Program-made: the position numbers and the translations under genes
In this document: piece by piece, positions 8,431 to 18,071 of the stretch
Layout of the letters: every line of letters begins with the position of its first letter
How positions within the stretch are numbered: position 1 is the stretch's first letter
Assembly (NCBI GenBank): GCA_018066225.1
Contig: JAGHRU010000124.1
Coordinates: 1-38,775 of the forward strand
DNA: 38,775 bases
Source of the DNA: Candidatus Equimonas enterica
Lineage (GTDB): Bacteria > Bacteroidota > Bacteroidia > Bacteroidales > Bacteroidaceae
Direction: 5' to 3'
The notes under the pieces: model-generated
Seen by the model: only the letters and a program-made list of their open reading frames with translations
Database searches by the model: none
What the model was told of the DNA's origin: nothing

Positions 8431-9954
8431 TTAGAAGGTTACGTTCCAGTTACGCTGGTCCTTAATGTTCTCGTTGGCTTGGAGTTCCTGTGTAGGAATT
8501 TCCCACAAGAAGCGCATGTCGTTAGCTTCAGCCTTGAAGCCGAGGCAGCCAGGCTCGTCGTTGAGGAGTTTCACGTTCTTGAACTGCTGCTCCTTCATAC
8601 GCTGCATCGGGTCACCCCAACGCTTGAGGCAGTCGAGACGGAAGCCTTCACCTACGAGTTCACGTACCCACTCGTTCTTCATATCCTGTACGAGTTCAGC
8701 ACCGGTGCTGGTGATCTGATCGCTCTTACGCTCGAGACCACGGGCTGCGCGGAGAGCGTTGAGGTATTCCTTGGCCTTCTCTTCGTCGGGCTGGGCCTTG
8801 AAGAGGCAGGACTCGGCAGCGATGAGGTACATCTCAGCCACGCGGACAGCCTTCACCTGGTTGCAGTTTACGAGGAGGATGTTGCCGCTGGTCTCACCCT
8901 GATAGAGGTACTGAGAGTTGCCGGGGTACTTGTTGAACATCCACACGCGGTCAGCACGGTTGGTAAGTGCCTGCACCGTCACCTGGGTGAAGTACACGTC
9001 CTTACGATAGTCGCGAGCCGAGTAGAGGTCGAGCAAGCCCTGAGAAGGCAGGAAGTAAGGCTCGTAAGCCTTGTCCTTATCAGAGTAGCTGATGAAGACA
9101 GGATTGTAACTACCGCCACGCTCGTAGATAGAGAAGCTGGGCTGCTAGATGATTTCAGAGCCCGTATCGTCGCTCCACATCTTGGAGAAGTTGCTCTCAT
9201 TGTCGATGAGGGGATAAGCGTCGATGAGCACATCGCAGCACTCGATGGCCTTGTCATAGTCCTTGTGGAGCAGACAAGCGCGAGCACGAAGCGCAGTGAG
9301 CAGGTCGAGACCCGGCTCGTCGAGCGTACCTTCGTCGTAGATGAGACTCTCAGCGAGGTCGAGTTCATTGAAGATGTACTCATAGGTCTCCTTCAAAGAA
9401 GCACGAGCAGGCTTCGCGTTGATATCTACGTTCTCTACGATAGGCAGACCGTAAGCCGTAGCGGCTTGCTCTTCGTTCTCGTAGTTCACGCAGTAACGGG
9501 GCAGCATGTTGATGTAAGCATAAGCACGAGCCATGTGGCAAACGCCAACATAGGTCTGCAGATACTCCTTCTCATCTTCATCGGCAGGGATGCGGTCGAT
9601 GTTGTTGAGAATGTAGTTAGCGCTACCGATCAAGCCATAGTTGCTTGCCCAGATGTTGTCACCAGCAAACTGCTGCGTGGTGAAGGTCCACTTATGCTCC
9701 TGGTTGAGAGAAGAAGCATTGAGCGTGATGTTGAAGAGGTCGGCCTGGGCTTCGGTGACGTAGACATTGCTACCACCACTTACGCCACGCAGAGCAGAAA
9801 GCAGACCAATGTAGAAGTTATCAGCATCGGTGACTTTCTCCCAAGCCTCATCCTCGCGGATAGAGCCCACAGGGTTCTGGTCCAGTTCGCAGGAGGTCAA
9901 GGCCAACGCAGCGAAGGAGACACAGAGCATGGTTTTTGTTATAAGTGCTTTCAT
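8431..9954 (-). pseudogene. SusD/RagB-family outer-membrane lipoprotein interrupted by an in-frame TAG
   Basis: ORFs 9145-9954 (MKALITKTMLCVSFAALALTSCELDQNPVG...GSEII) and 8431-9036 share one frame. Readthrough of 9145-9147 gives ...GSEII*QPSFSIYERGGSYNPVFISYSDKDKAYEPYFLPSQGLLDLYSARDY... Confidence 0.85.
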
Positions 9955-9974
9955 GGTTGTATCTATTTTTTAAG

Positions 9975-12900
9975 TTAGAAAGTAACCTCAAGACCTACAG
10001 TGAACTGACGGGTTGCAGGATATGCACCGACCGTAATGTTGGAGTCGATTTCGGGGTCAGGACCTGAGAACTTGGTGATAGTAAATACGTTGCGTGCCTG
10101 GAAGTTGAGGCGGACGTTGGAGATGAAGCCAGTAGCTTCCATCCACTGCTTGGGCAGGTCATAACTCAAAGTCAAGTTCTTCAGACGCATGAAGGATGCG
10201 TTGTTGAGCAAGTGAGTATCAAACTGCTGCGTGTAGCTGAAGCCAGGAAGTTTGGCGAGGTCACCGGGCTTCTTCCAGATGTCGAGCATATCAACGTGCT
10301 GATTGACACCGAGGATAGCGTTGTTGTTAGAGGTGAGGAACCAATAACCGTTATCTACCATCCACTTGCCGAGCACGAAGGAGAAGTCGGCATTAAGGGT
10401 GAGACCCTTCCACATTGCGGTGAAGCCGAAACCACCAGTGTGAGGCGGAATGTACTTCTTGCCGGTATCCTGATAGAGTTCGTCGATGAGGATATCGTTC
10501 TTGGTCATGGTCTCGGGGTTGAACTCGTGACCAGCCTTGCCCGTGTAGCCCACCTTGTACCACATAGGAGCACCGTCTTCCTTATCCACACCAGCGTAGA
10601 TAGGCATGTAGTAGGTAAGACCCTTGCCGACCTTATAGTTGAGCAGGCTGGCGTACATAGGCCACTCTTCCATGCCATAGAAGAGCTTGTCGATGCGGTT
10701 CATGTTGTAACCGTAGGTGAAGCGGAAGCCGAGGTAAGCATCCTTCTTCTGGATAGCATCAACATTAAGTTCGATTTCAATACCGCGGTTGGTCATCTCA
10801 CCGATGTTGCGCATCTGTGAGGAGAAACCAGTGGTGTAAGGCACAGGCGTACCAAGGAGCATGTTCTTGGTCTTGCGGCTATACCAGTTGAAGTCCAAGT
10901 GGAACTTATTGAGGAAGCTTACGTTGAAGCCGACGTTGGTCTGAATCTGCTTTTCCCAACCGAGTTCGGTGTTAGCAACCTGTGCATAGCCCCAACCGGG
11001 TGTACGGCTGTTGTTACCACCATAGTAGGTCATACCGATGAGACCGATGTGAGCATAGTTACCAATTTCGGAGTTACCCGTGGTACCTACGCTGAAACGG
11101 AAGCGGAGGTCATCCATCCACTCGATGTCGCGGAAGAAGTCTTCAAGCTTGGCGTTCCACATCACACCACCAGAGAGGAAGATGGCAGAACGGTTGGTCT
11201 TACCGAAACGTGAAGAAGAATAGTCACTAACCGTGTAGTTGAAGCTATAACGGTTCTTCAACGTGTAGTCGATACGACCGAAGAAGGAGAGATACTCATA
11301 CTTGCTGTAGCTCTCGGACGGCATCTGCGGGTCAATACCCTGACCGAGCAGGAAGAAACGATCGTCGGTGATACCCTGTACGCTGGCGCTGAAGCCTTCG
11401 CTGGAAGCCTTGATACCTTCATGACCAAGGAGCAGAGCGAAGTTGTGGTCTTCACCGATGTTGAACTTGTACTCAGCCGTATTGGTGATGGTCCACATAG
11501 AACTGCGGCTGTGGCTTGCAGCCTTGTCACCGCTGTTGGCATTCAACAAGCCAAGAGCATCGGGACGATAACCACTGTTGGACTTGGTGTCGGTAGCATA
11601 GAGGGCGAGCTGCGACTTGATGGTAAGACCCTTGACAGGAGTCAAGGTGATGAAGCCCGTACCCTGATAAATCAAGTTGTAGGAATCGCGAGCCAAGAGG
11701 TCATAGACATACTTGGTGTCGATGTAACCACCAGAGAGGTAGTAGTAAGGATACTGGGTGGTGGGGTCATCAGCCAGTTCTTCGGGGTGGTAGTAAGGAC
11801 TCCAATAAGGCGCGAAGAGCAGCGAAGAGGTAGAAGGAGAATAGGAATTGGCCGTAGCAACGCTGCTATAACCCTCCAGTCGGCGCTCTGCATAAGTTAC
11901 GCTCTGATTGATGCCGAAAGCAAACCAGTCGTTGCACTTGCTGTCGAGGTTGGTGCGCAAGGTGTAACGCTTAATACCAGAGTCGTAGGTCAGACCGTCG
12001 TCCTTCAAGTAAGAAGCAGATACATAGTAACTGGTGTTCTGCGAGCCACCACGGATGCTGAGGTCTGTGGTCTGCATCGGAGCAGCCTTGTCAAACATGT
12101 AGCTCTGCCAGTCGGTGTTGAAGCCAAGGTCCTTATAGGCCTTGTACTGGTCCATCGTGATAATGTCGTTCTCGAGCTGGAACTGGAGCAACTGGTTGGC
12201 GTTCATCACGTCACCAACGGGGTTGGCGAGCTGTGCCCAACCAAACTTCTGGCTGATAGTGATCTGAGCCTTCTCGTCACCCTTGCGACCCTTCTTGGTC
12301 GTAATGTACATGACACCATTGGCTGCACGAGAACCGTAGATAGAGGTAGCACTGGCGTCCTTGAGGACGGTCACGCTCTCAATATCGTTGGAGTTGAGCA
12401 GTGCGAGGGCTGCGCCACCTACGGGAGAGCCATCGACTACAATAAGAGGCGTGTTGTCTGCGGAGAGCGAACCAAGACCACGGACGTTGATGGTAGGCGT
12501 GCTAACATCAGCGACATCACCCGTGGAGCTCAAGATCTGCACACCTGCTACCTGGCCCTGCAATGCATCGGCCACGTTGATAGAAGGCTTACCAGATACT
12601 TTTTCGCCACCGACTTTCTTGACGGAGCCGACAACGGTACCGAGTTTCTGACCCGTACCATAACCGATAACGACTGCCTCTTCGAGGTTGGTTGCATCCT
12701 CTTGCATTACGACACTGACATTACCAGCAACGTCAACCGATGCTGTCTGCATGCCGATGTAGGACACATTTAAGCGTTTGGCGCTGGCGGGAACGGAAGG
12801 AATGGTAAAATTACCTTCGTCGTCAGTCACAGTGACAATCTTCGTGCCGGGAACGCGAACGGTAGCACCGATAACGGGCTGACCATCGGCATCGACCACA

Positions 12901-12983
12901 TGACCTGTCACGTGCTTCTGCGCCATCATCGTACCTGCTCCCATGAGCAAGAACGCTGACAAGAGTACTAACTTTTTGTTCAT
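9975..12983 (-). CDS. SusC/RagA-family TonB-dependent receptor
   Basis: 1002 aa; carboxypeptidase-like N-terminal domain (GHVVDADGQPVIGATVRVPGT), plug motif NVADALQGQVAGVQILSSTG, VVDGSPVGG, DASATSIYGSRAANGVMYITTKKG. Confidence 0.95.
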   Translation of the reverse strand: MNKKLVLLSAFLLMGAGTMMAQKHVTGHVVDADGQPVIGATVRVPGTKIVTVTDDEGNFTIPSVPASAKRLNVSYIGMQTASVDVAGNVSVVMQEDATNLEEAVVIGYGTGQKLGTVVGSVKKVGGEKVSGKPSINVADALQGQVAGVQILSSTGDVADVSTPTINVRGLGSLSADNTPLIVVDGSPVGGAALALLNSNDIESVTVLKDASATSIYGSRAANGVMYITTKKGRKGDEKAQITISQKFGWAQLANPVGDVMNANQLLQFQLENDIITMDQYKAYKDLGFNTDWQSYMFDKAAPMQTTDLSIRGGSQNTSYYVSASYLKDDGLTYDSGIKRYTLRTNLDSKCNDWFAFGINQSVTYAERRLEGYSSVATANSYSPSTSSLLFAPYWSPYYHPEELADDPTTQYPYYYLSGGYIDTKYVYDLLARDSYNLIYQGTGFITLTPVKGLTIKSQLALYATDTKSNSGYRPDALGLLNANSGDKAASHSRSSMWTITNTAEYKFNIGEDHNFALLLGHEGIKASSEGFSASVQGITDDRFFLLGQGIDPQMPSESYSKYEYLSFFGRIDYTLKNRYSFNYTVSDYSSSRFGKTNRSAIFLSGGVMWNAKLEDFFRDIEWMDDLRFRFSVGTTGNSEIGNYAHIGLIGMTYYGGNNSRTPGWGYAQVANTELGWEKQIQTNVGFNVSFLNKFHLDFNWYSRKTKNMLLGTPVPYTTGFSSQMRNIGEMTNRGIEIELNVDAIQKKDAYLGFRFTYGYNMNRIDKLFYGMEEWPMYASLLNYKVGKGLTYYMPIYAGVDKEDGAPMWYKVGYTGKAGHEFNPETMTKNDILIDELYQDTGKKYIPPHTGGFGFTAMWKGLTLNADFSFVLGKWMVDNGYWFLTSNNNAILGVNQHVDMLDIWKKPGDLAKLPGFSYTQQFDTHLLNNASFMRLKNLTLSYDLPKQWMEATGFISNVRLNFQARNVFTITKFSGPDPEIDSNITVGAYPATRQFTVGLEVTF

Positions 12984-13141
12984 TAAGTATAACCTTTTAA
13001 TTAAACTTATATCCGTATTTATAATCGGGCAAATGGAAGGGTGCTATTGCAGCACTTTGGGACAAATCGGCGCATAGCACCTACGACCAGCAAAGGGTCT
13101 CAACGGCAGAGCACGATGAGATTGGCTACAATATTTGGGCG

Positions 13142-13149
13142 CAAATTTA
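13142..13149 (-). promoter_or_regulatory. Bacteroidetes -7 element (TAAATTTG) upstream of susC, implying a roughly 150-nt leader
   Basis: CAAATTTA on + reads TAAATTTG on minus; susC ATG at 12983. Confidence 0.45.
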
Positions 13150-13230
13150 CACAATTTTTAGAACTCCACAAATTTTTTTTGAGAAAATTAGCACACGCAC
13201 CGCATTTTATGCGCAACAAAGCGTGTAACA

Positions 13231-14532
13231 CTATGCTTTGCCGCTTTGCTCAATGTTTTCGAGGTCGCGGAAACTACGTTGCGAAGTCGGCTTTACATCA
13301 ACGAGTGCCACCACATTCTCATCGTCGATATGCTCCACATCATAGATATAGACATGACGCTGACGACGCTTGGCAATGGTGGTCTTATTGCCTTCACACT
13401 TGGCATAATAGGTATTGCGCCGTTCTTCACGCTTGCGCATCTCATTGATATTGTTGCCCTGGCCGTCAGTGAGCGAGAAGGGAATATCGTCTTCGTACTG
13501 CAACTTAAAGCCCGAAGCGAGAATCGTGACACGCACTTCGTCGGTCAGCGCATCATCATAGGCGATACCATATTTGGTGCCGATGTCCATGTGGAAGCCT
13601 CGCATAAATTCGTCTATCTCGCCCAACTCATCCATACGCAAGGGATAACCCTTCTCGTCGGGCGCAGCATGGATGCACATGAGTATCTTGCGGCTATTGA
13701 AGACATCGTTGTCGTTGAGCAGCGGCGAGTCAAGCGCGCTCTGAATGGCTTTCTTGATGCGATGTTCTCCGCTGGCGATGCCATAACTCATGATGGCCAC
13801 ACCACCATCGCGCAACACGGTATCGACATCGCGGAAGTCCAGATTGATTTTGCCGCGCATATTGATAATCTCCACGATGGAGCGTACAGCGCGCGTCAAG
13901 GAGTCGTCGGCACAGCGGAAAGCATTGCGCAGCGTAAACTCATTGTAGAGTTGGCGCAGTCTTTCGTTATTGACCACGAGCAGCGCATCAACATACTTCT
14001 TCATCGTCTCCACGCCGTCGAGTGCTTTGTCGATACGCGGACGCATCTCAAAGAGGAAGGGAATGGTGACAATGCCAATGGTGAGGATGCCACGCGCCTT
14101 GGCTTCACGGGCGATGATAGGGGCAACGCCTGTACCAGTGCCGCCACCCATACCCGTAGTGACAAACACCATCTTGGTGCCGTCGTCGAGGGCACGATGT
14201 ATCTTGTCGATATTCTCCTCGGCATATTGTCTGGCGAGGTCGGGATTGCCTCCTGCTCCCAGTCCCGGCCCGAGTTGCAGCCGATCCGTGACAGGACTGT
14301 CTTCGAGGGCCTTCTGATCGGTGTTGCACACCATGAGGCGCACACCTTCTATCTGCTCCCGGTACATATTGGCGACAGCATTGTTGCCGCCACCACCTAC
14401 ACCGATGACTTTGATGATAGAATTACTATGATTCTTCATCGAAATAAGTGCCTCATTGAGTTCGGGCTGCTTGGCACCGGTCGGCATTTCGATGAGAAAA
14501 TCGTTGGAAGGTAAGATGGGGGCAATGGACAT
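13231..14532 (-). CDS. FtsZ paralogue (second FtsZ)
   Basis: 433 aa; IIKVIGVGGGGNNAV, GMGGGTGTGVAPII tubulin signature, VNNERLRQLY, T7-loop NLDFRDVDTVLRDGGVAIMSYG; colinear with the adjacent FtsZ including the C-terminal YYxx...V(D/E)VxPTS(Q/K)R region. Confidence 0.92.
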   Translation of the reverse strand: MSIAPILPSNDFLIEMPTGAKQPELNEALISMKNHSNSIIKVIGVGGGGNNAVANMYREQIEGVRLMVCNTDQKALEDSPVTDRLQLGPGLGAGGNPDLARQYAEENIDKIHRALDDGTKMVFVTTGMGGGTGTGVAPIIAREAKARGILTIGIVTIPFLFEMRPRIDKALDGVETMKKYVDALLVVNNERLRQLYNEFTLRNAFRCADDSLTRAVRSIVEIINMRGKINLDFRDVDTVLRDGGVAIMSYGIASGEHRIKKAIQSALDSPLLNDNDVFNSRKILMCIHAAPDEKGYPLRMDELGEIDEFMRGFHMDIGTKYGIAYDDALTDEVRVTILASGFKLQYEDDIPFSLTDGQGNNINEMRKREERRNTYYAKCEGNKTTIAKRRQRHVYIYDVEHIDDENVVALVDVKPTSQRSFRDLENIEQSGKA

Positions 14533-14587
14533 ATATTATATATAGGTATAGGGAATAAGAAAGGTGAGAAGGAGTGCAGGCACGCGG

Positions 14588-15862
14588 CTATTTCACACGG
14601 CTCTGACTCTTAATCTCGTTGTAAGTGGCTTTGTTTCGCTTCGAAGTAGGCTCGACCTCCACGATAGAGATGAGTTCTTCGTTGTCCAGATCTTCGCTCT
14701 CGAAGATGAAAATCTTGTGATTCTTGTAGGTGCGGCCTTTAAGGTCGATATTGCCGTAGTAAGTGGTACGACGCTCGTCGAGTTCTTCAAGACGTTCCGC
14801 CTCGGCTTTGCGCGAAGCTTCGTCGTTGCCGTCAAGGTGCTCCTGCATCCCAGCCACGGTATGTATGCCAAAGCCCGTGGCGAGTATCGTTATCTTGATC
14901 TGCTTACCCAACGTGGGGTCGATGGCAAGACCAAACTTGGTATCGACATCATCGCGGAACTTGGCCATAAACTCGTGCACCTCGTTCATCTCTTCCATCG
15001 TCATCTCGCTGGGTACGTCCTCGTTGTCGTCGGCGCAGAAGGTGATGGCCAGCACCAGTTTCTTGGACTTGTAGATATCGTTGTTGTTGAGCAGCGGAGA
15101 GTGAAGCGCGTTTTCGATGGCTTTTGTCACACGGTTTTCGCCTTCACCGTAACCCGTGGACATAATGGCCACACCACCGTCTTTGAGCACAGTGCTCACA
15201 TCGCGGAAGTCGAGGTTGATGATGCCGTGCATCGTGATGATTTCGGCGATGGAACGAGCGGCGACGCTCAGCGTATCGTCGGCCTTGTCAAAGGCGTCGC
15301 GAATGGTGAGATTGGGGTATATCTCGCGCAAGCGTTCGTTGTTGATGACGAGCAAAGCATCTACTTCCTTGGCGATGGCTTCCACACCATCGAGAGCCTG
15401 ATCTATCTTCTTATTGCCCTCAAACTTAAAGGGGATGGTGACGATGCCCACTGTCAGTATGCCTTTCTCGCGGGCTTCGTGAGCGATGACAGGCGCAGCA
15501 CCCGTACCTGTACCGCCACCCATACCTGCGGTAATAAAGACCATCTTGGTGCTGTCGTCGAGGATGCCGCGTATGCCCTCTATGGTTTCTTCGGCCGCCT
15601 CACGCGCCTTGGCAGGACGATTGCCAGCACCCAAGCCTTCCTTACCCAACTGCGAGCGCACGGGCACGGGAGAGTCGGCAAGTGCCTTGGAGTCGGTGTT
15701 GCAGACCACGAAGTTCACATCGTGCATCCCTTGATTGAACATGTGATTGACGGCATTGCCGCCGCCACCACCGACACCGATGACTTTGATGATGCTGGGG
15801 GTCGTCTGGGGCACGCCCATATCGATGAGGCTGCTATTGGTATTATCGTTGAGATTTAACAT
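14588..15862 (-). CDS. ftsZ: Cell division protein FtsZ
   Basis: 424 aa; IIKVIGVGGGGGNAVNHM, GMGGGTGTGAAPVIA, INNERLREIYP, NLDFRDVSTVLKDGGVAIMSTG; directly downstream of ftsA. Confidence 0.95.
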   Translation of the reverse strand: MLNLNDNTNSSLIDMGVPQTTPSIIKVIGVGGGGGNAVNHMFNQGMHDVNFVVCNTDSKALADSPVPVRSQLGKEGLGAGNRPAKAREAAEETIEGIRGILDDSTKMVFITAGMGGGTGTGAAPVIAHEAREKGILTVGIVTIPFKFEGNKKIDQALDGVEAIAKEVDALLVINNERLREIYPNLTIRDAFDKADDTLSVAARSIAEIITMHGIINLDFRDVSTVLKDGGVAIMSTGYGEGENRVTKAIENALHSPLLNNNDIYKSKKLVLAITFCADDNEDVPSEMTMEEMNEVHEFMAKFRDDVDTKFGLAIDPTLGKQIKITILATGFGIHTVAGMQEHLDGNDEASRKAEAERLEELDERRTTYYGNIDLKGRTYKNHKIFIFESEDLDNEELISIVEVEPTSKRNKATYNEIKSQSRVK

Positions 15863-15878
15863 GCTGCTTATATATTAG

Positions 15879-17225
15879 TTACTCATCTTCATTGACAATC
15901 TTGCCGATAACTTTGCTCACTTTCTTGAAGAAGCCACCCACCTTGTTGGGCTTCTTGGGCTTCTCTTCTTCGACAATTTCGGGGACTTTTTCCTCTGTCG
16001 GCATTTCGGTAGAATTATCTGCCGTCGCAGTTTCAACGGTCTTACCTTGGAAGATGTCGCCACTGCCCTTATCCTTGCTACCACCGCAGCAGTTCTCCGT
16101 AGCCGACTCAATCATCGAGAGCACGACATTGTACTCGCCGTTACGGTTGAAGTGGCCGCCCGAGCGTACATTCTGCTTCACTATCTTGACATAGGATACC
16201 TTCTCAAACTTGGTGTATTCCTTGATGGCCTTGTCAATGTTTTTGAGGTTGGCGGCACGGCCTGTGACGATGATGCCGCCGATAAGGTTGTCCTTGCTGC
16301 TACCACTCATCTCTATCTGATGGGCCACATTGCAGAGGATTTCTTCCACGCGTGCTATCACGAGTTCGTAGTATCGCTCCATCTCGATGGTACGACCATC
16401 GCGCAGTGTCAGGGTCTCGCCCTCAGCGATTTCGTCTTCCTGCGGTATGCCATAGCGCAGTTTCAGTTCCTCGGCTTCGGCGGTAGAGATATTGAGTGAC
16501 TCGAGGTCCTTGGTGATGTTCATGCCACCCAGAGGCAAGACAACAAGATGACGCAGCAGATTTTGGCTAAACACAGCCACAGTAGTCGTGGCAGCACCCA
16601 TATCGACAAAGACGCAACCCGATTGTTTCTCCATATCGGAAAGCATCAGTTTGCTCACTTGCAGCGTTGAGAGTTCTATGCCTGCGATGGGAAGATTGGC
16701 TTTGGCGAAGCAGTCGTGGATGCGACGGCGTATCTCGGGCGCACAAATGAGGTTGAGGAATTTGCCTTGCAGGTTGTCGCTCTCCACGCCGATGACATCG
16801 AGCAAACTCTGCGTGCCTACCTTGTATTCCTGCTGCACCACTTGGATGATTTCCTTGTTATCCTTCACCGAGCTGGCATTCTCGCTGACGATGCTGCTGA
16901 TAACGTCGTCCGTTATCTTGTTTTGCTCCGAATAGTTGCGCTCCACGATGTGCTGCACAGAGTGAATACCCATACCGCCGTGGCAGACATAGACCTGCGA
17001 GATGGTTTTATCGAGTTTCTTCTCCATGTCTTCACGCATCATCTGGATGGTGTTGGTCATCTTATCGACATTGAAAATCTTACCCTTGGAGATAAACGGC
17101 GTAGCATCCTTCTCGGCATAACCGAGGACATGAATACTACCGTCGGGGTCCTTGCGACCTGCTGTAGCGACGACTTTCGAACTACCAAGTTCCACAGCGA
17201 ATACGAAATTATCTTCTGCTGGCAT
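15879..17225 (-). CDS. ftsA: Cell division protein FtsA
   Basis: 448 aa; FAVELGSSKVVATAG, VFVDMGAATTTVAVF, GGIIVTGRAANL, and a C-terminal amphipathic-like GGFFKKVSKVIGKIVNEDE. Confidence 0.92.
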   Translation of the reverse strand: MPAEDNFVFAVELGSSKVVATAGRKDPDGSIHVLGYAEKDATPFISKGKIFNVDKMTNTIQMMREDMEKKLDKTISQVYVCHGGMGIHSVQHIVERNYSEQNKITDDVISSIVSENASSVKDNKEIIQVVQQEYKVGTQSLLDVIGVESDNLQGKFLNLICAPEIRRRIHDCFAKANLPIAGIELSTLQVSKLMLSDMEKQSGCVFVDMGAATTTVAVFSQNLLRHLVVLPLGGMNITKDLESLNISTAEAEELKLRYGIPQEDEIAEGETLTLRDGRTIEMERYYELVIARVEEILCNVAHQIEMSGSSKDNLIGGIIVTGRAANLKNIDKAIKEYTKFEKVSYVKIVKQNVRSGGHFNRNGEYNVVLSMIESATENCCGGSKDKGSGDIFQGKTVETATADNSTEMPTEEKVPEIVEEEKPKKPNKVGGFFKKVSKVIGKIVNEDE

Positions 17226-17292
17226 AGTAATGTGGTATTATATTCTTATAGGTGATTGTTTTACGTTGATTGATGTCGGGAGATGCGCGGCT

Positions 17293-18018
17293 TTATTTCT
17301 TACAGATAATCTGGTTTTCATAGGCCACCGATATGCTGGCATAGCGGTTCCATCCCACCGTAGGCAGCACCTTCTCATAGAAGGCACGCAGGTTGCGAAA
17401 CTTCACATCCATCTTCTCGGGCTTGCCCATCTGGATGATATGTCCTCCCACACGAGTCACCACCTCTATGGTGTGGTCGGGATTGACATGTATCTGCTCT
17501 ATCTGGCTGTCCCAGAACGCGTCAAATCGCAGATAGCGACCAATGCCGACCAGCGCACTGGCAGCAAACTTGCGGTCTATGCAGCCCGTAGCCACCACGA
17601 GATCGGCCTCGTAGCCACGCGGCGTCATAGCCACGCCTTGCGCATCGATGTAGTAGTCATCGCCGTTATCGGCCATGATGCGCAGCAAGGGCAGACGCTG
17701 GCTGATGAGCAGGTTGATGGCACCGCCGGGTGTCTTGTAGCAGATGACGTTCTTGACAAAACCATCACGGCGCAGCACTTCCTCGATGTGCTGGCTGCTG
17801 ATAGAGTCCATCATTTTACCCACGGGATAGACCCCTGCCCGCTGCAACATGGCATGCACATCGTCACGGGTGATGAAATTGGCACTCGTGCTGTCCGTAA
17901 TGCTCATATTGACACGGCGACATACCGTCGTGTTGCGCCGCTGGCTGAAATGCACGAAAGCAAAGCCGAGATAGCCAATGAGGGTAAAGAGCAGGAGTAA
18001 CTTAAAGAAAGTCTTCAC
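17293..18018 (-). CDS. ftsQ: FtsQ/DivIB-like cell division protein
   Basis: 241 aa; single N-terminal TM segment; position between ftsA and murC; POTRA-like region with VKNVICYKTPGGAINLLISQRLPLLRI. Confidence 0.85.
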   Translation of the reverse strand: MKTFFKLLLLFTLIGYLGFAFVHFSQRRNTTVCRRVNMSITDSTSANFITRDDVHAMLQRAGVYPVGKMMDSISSQHIEEVLRRDGFVKNVICYKTPGGAINLLISQRLPLLRIMADNGDDYYIDAQGVAMTPRGYEADLVVATGCIDRKFAASALVGIGRYLRFDAFWDSQIEQIHVNPDHTIEVVTRVGGHIIQMGKPEKMDVKFRNLRAFYEKVLPTVGWNRYASISVAYENQIICKK

Positions 18019-18071
18019 GAGGCGTGGGGAGAGGGTTCAAGTGAGAATATACAGGAGATGTGGGCATCGGG

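Noticed and set aside
9145-9147. TAG recoding as a genome-wide alternative code
   Set aside because: TAG is used as a normal stop at the end of sufS (1095-1097), so general reassignment is unlikely; a local mutation or error fits better.
9975-12983. Full polysaccharide utilisation locus around susC-susD
   Set aside because: No glycoside hydrolase, hybrid two-component or ECF/anti-sigma gene adjacent; the sulfatase is about 22 kb away, so substrate cannot be assigned.
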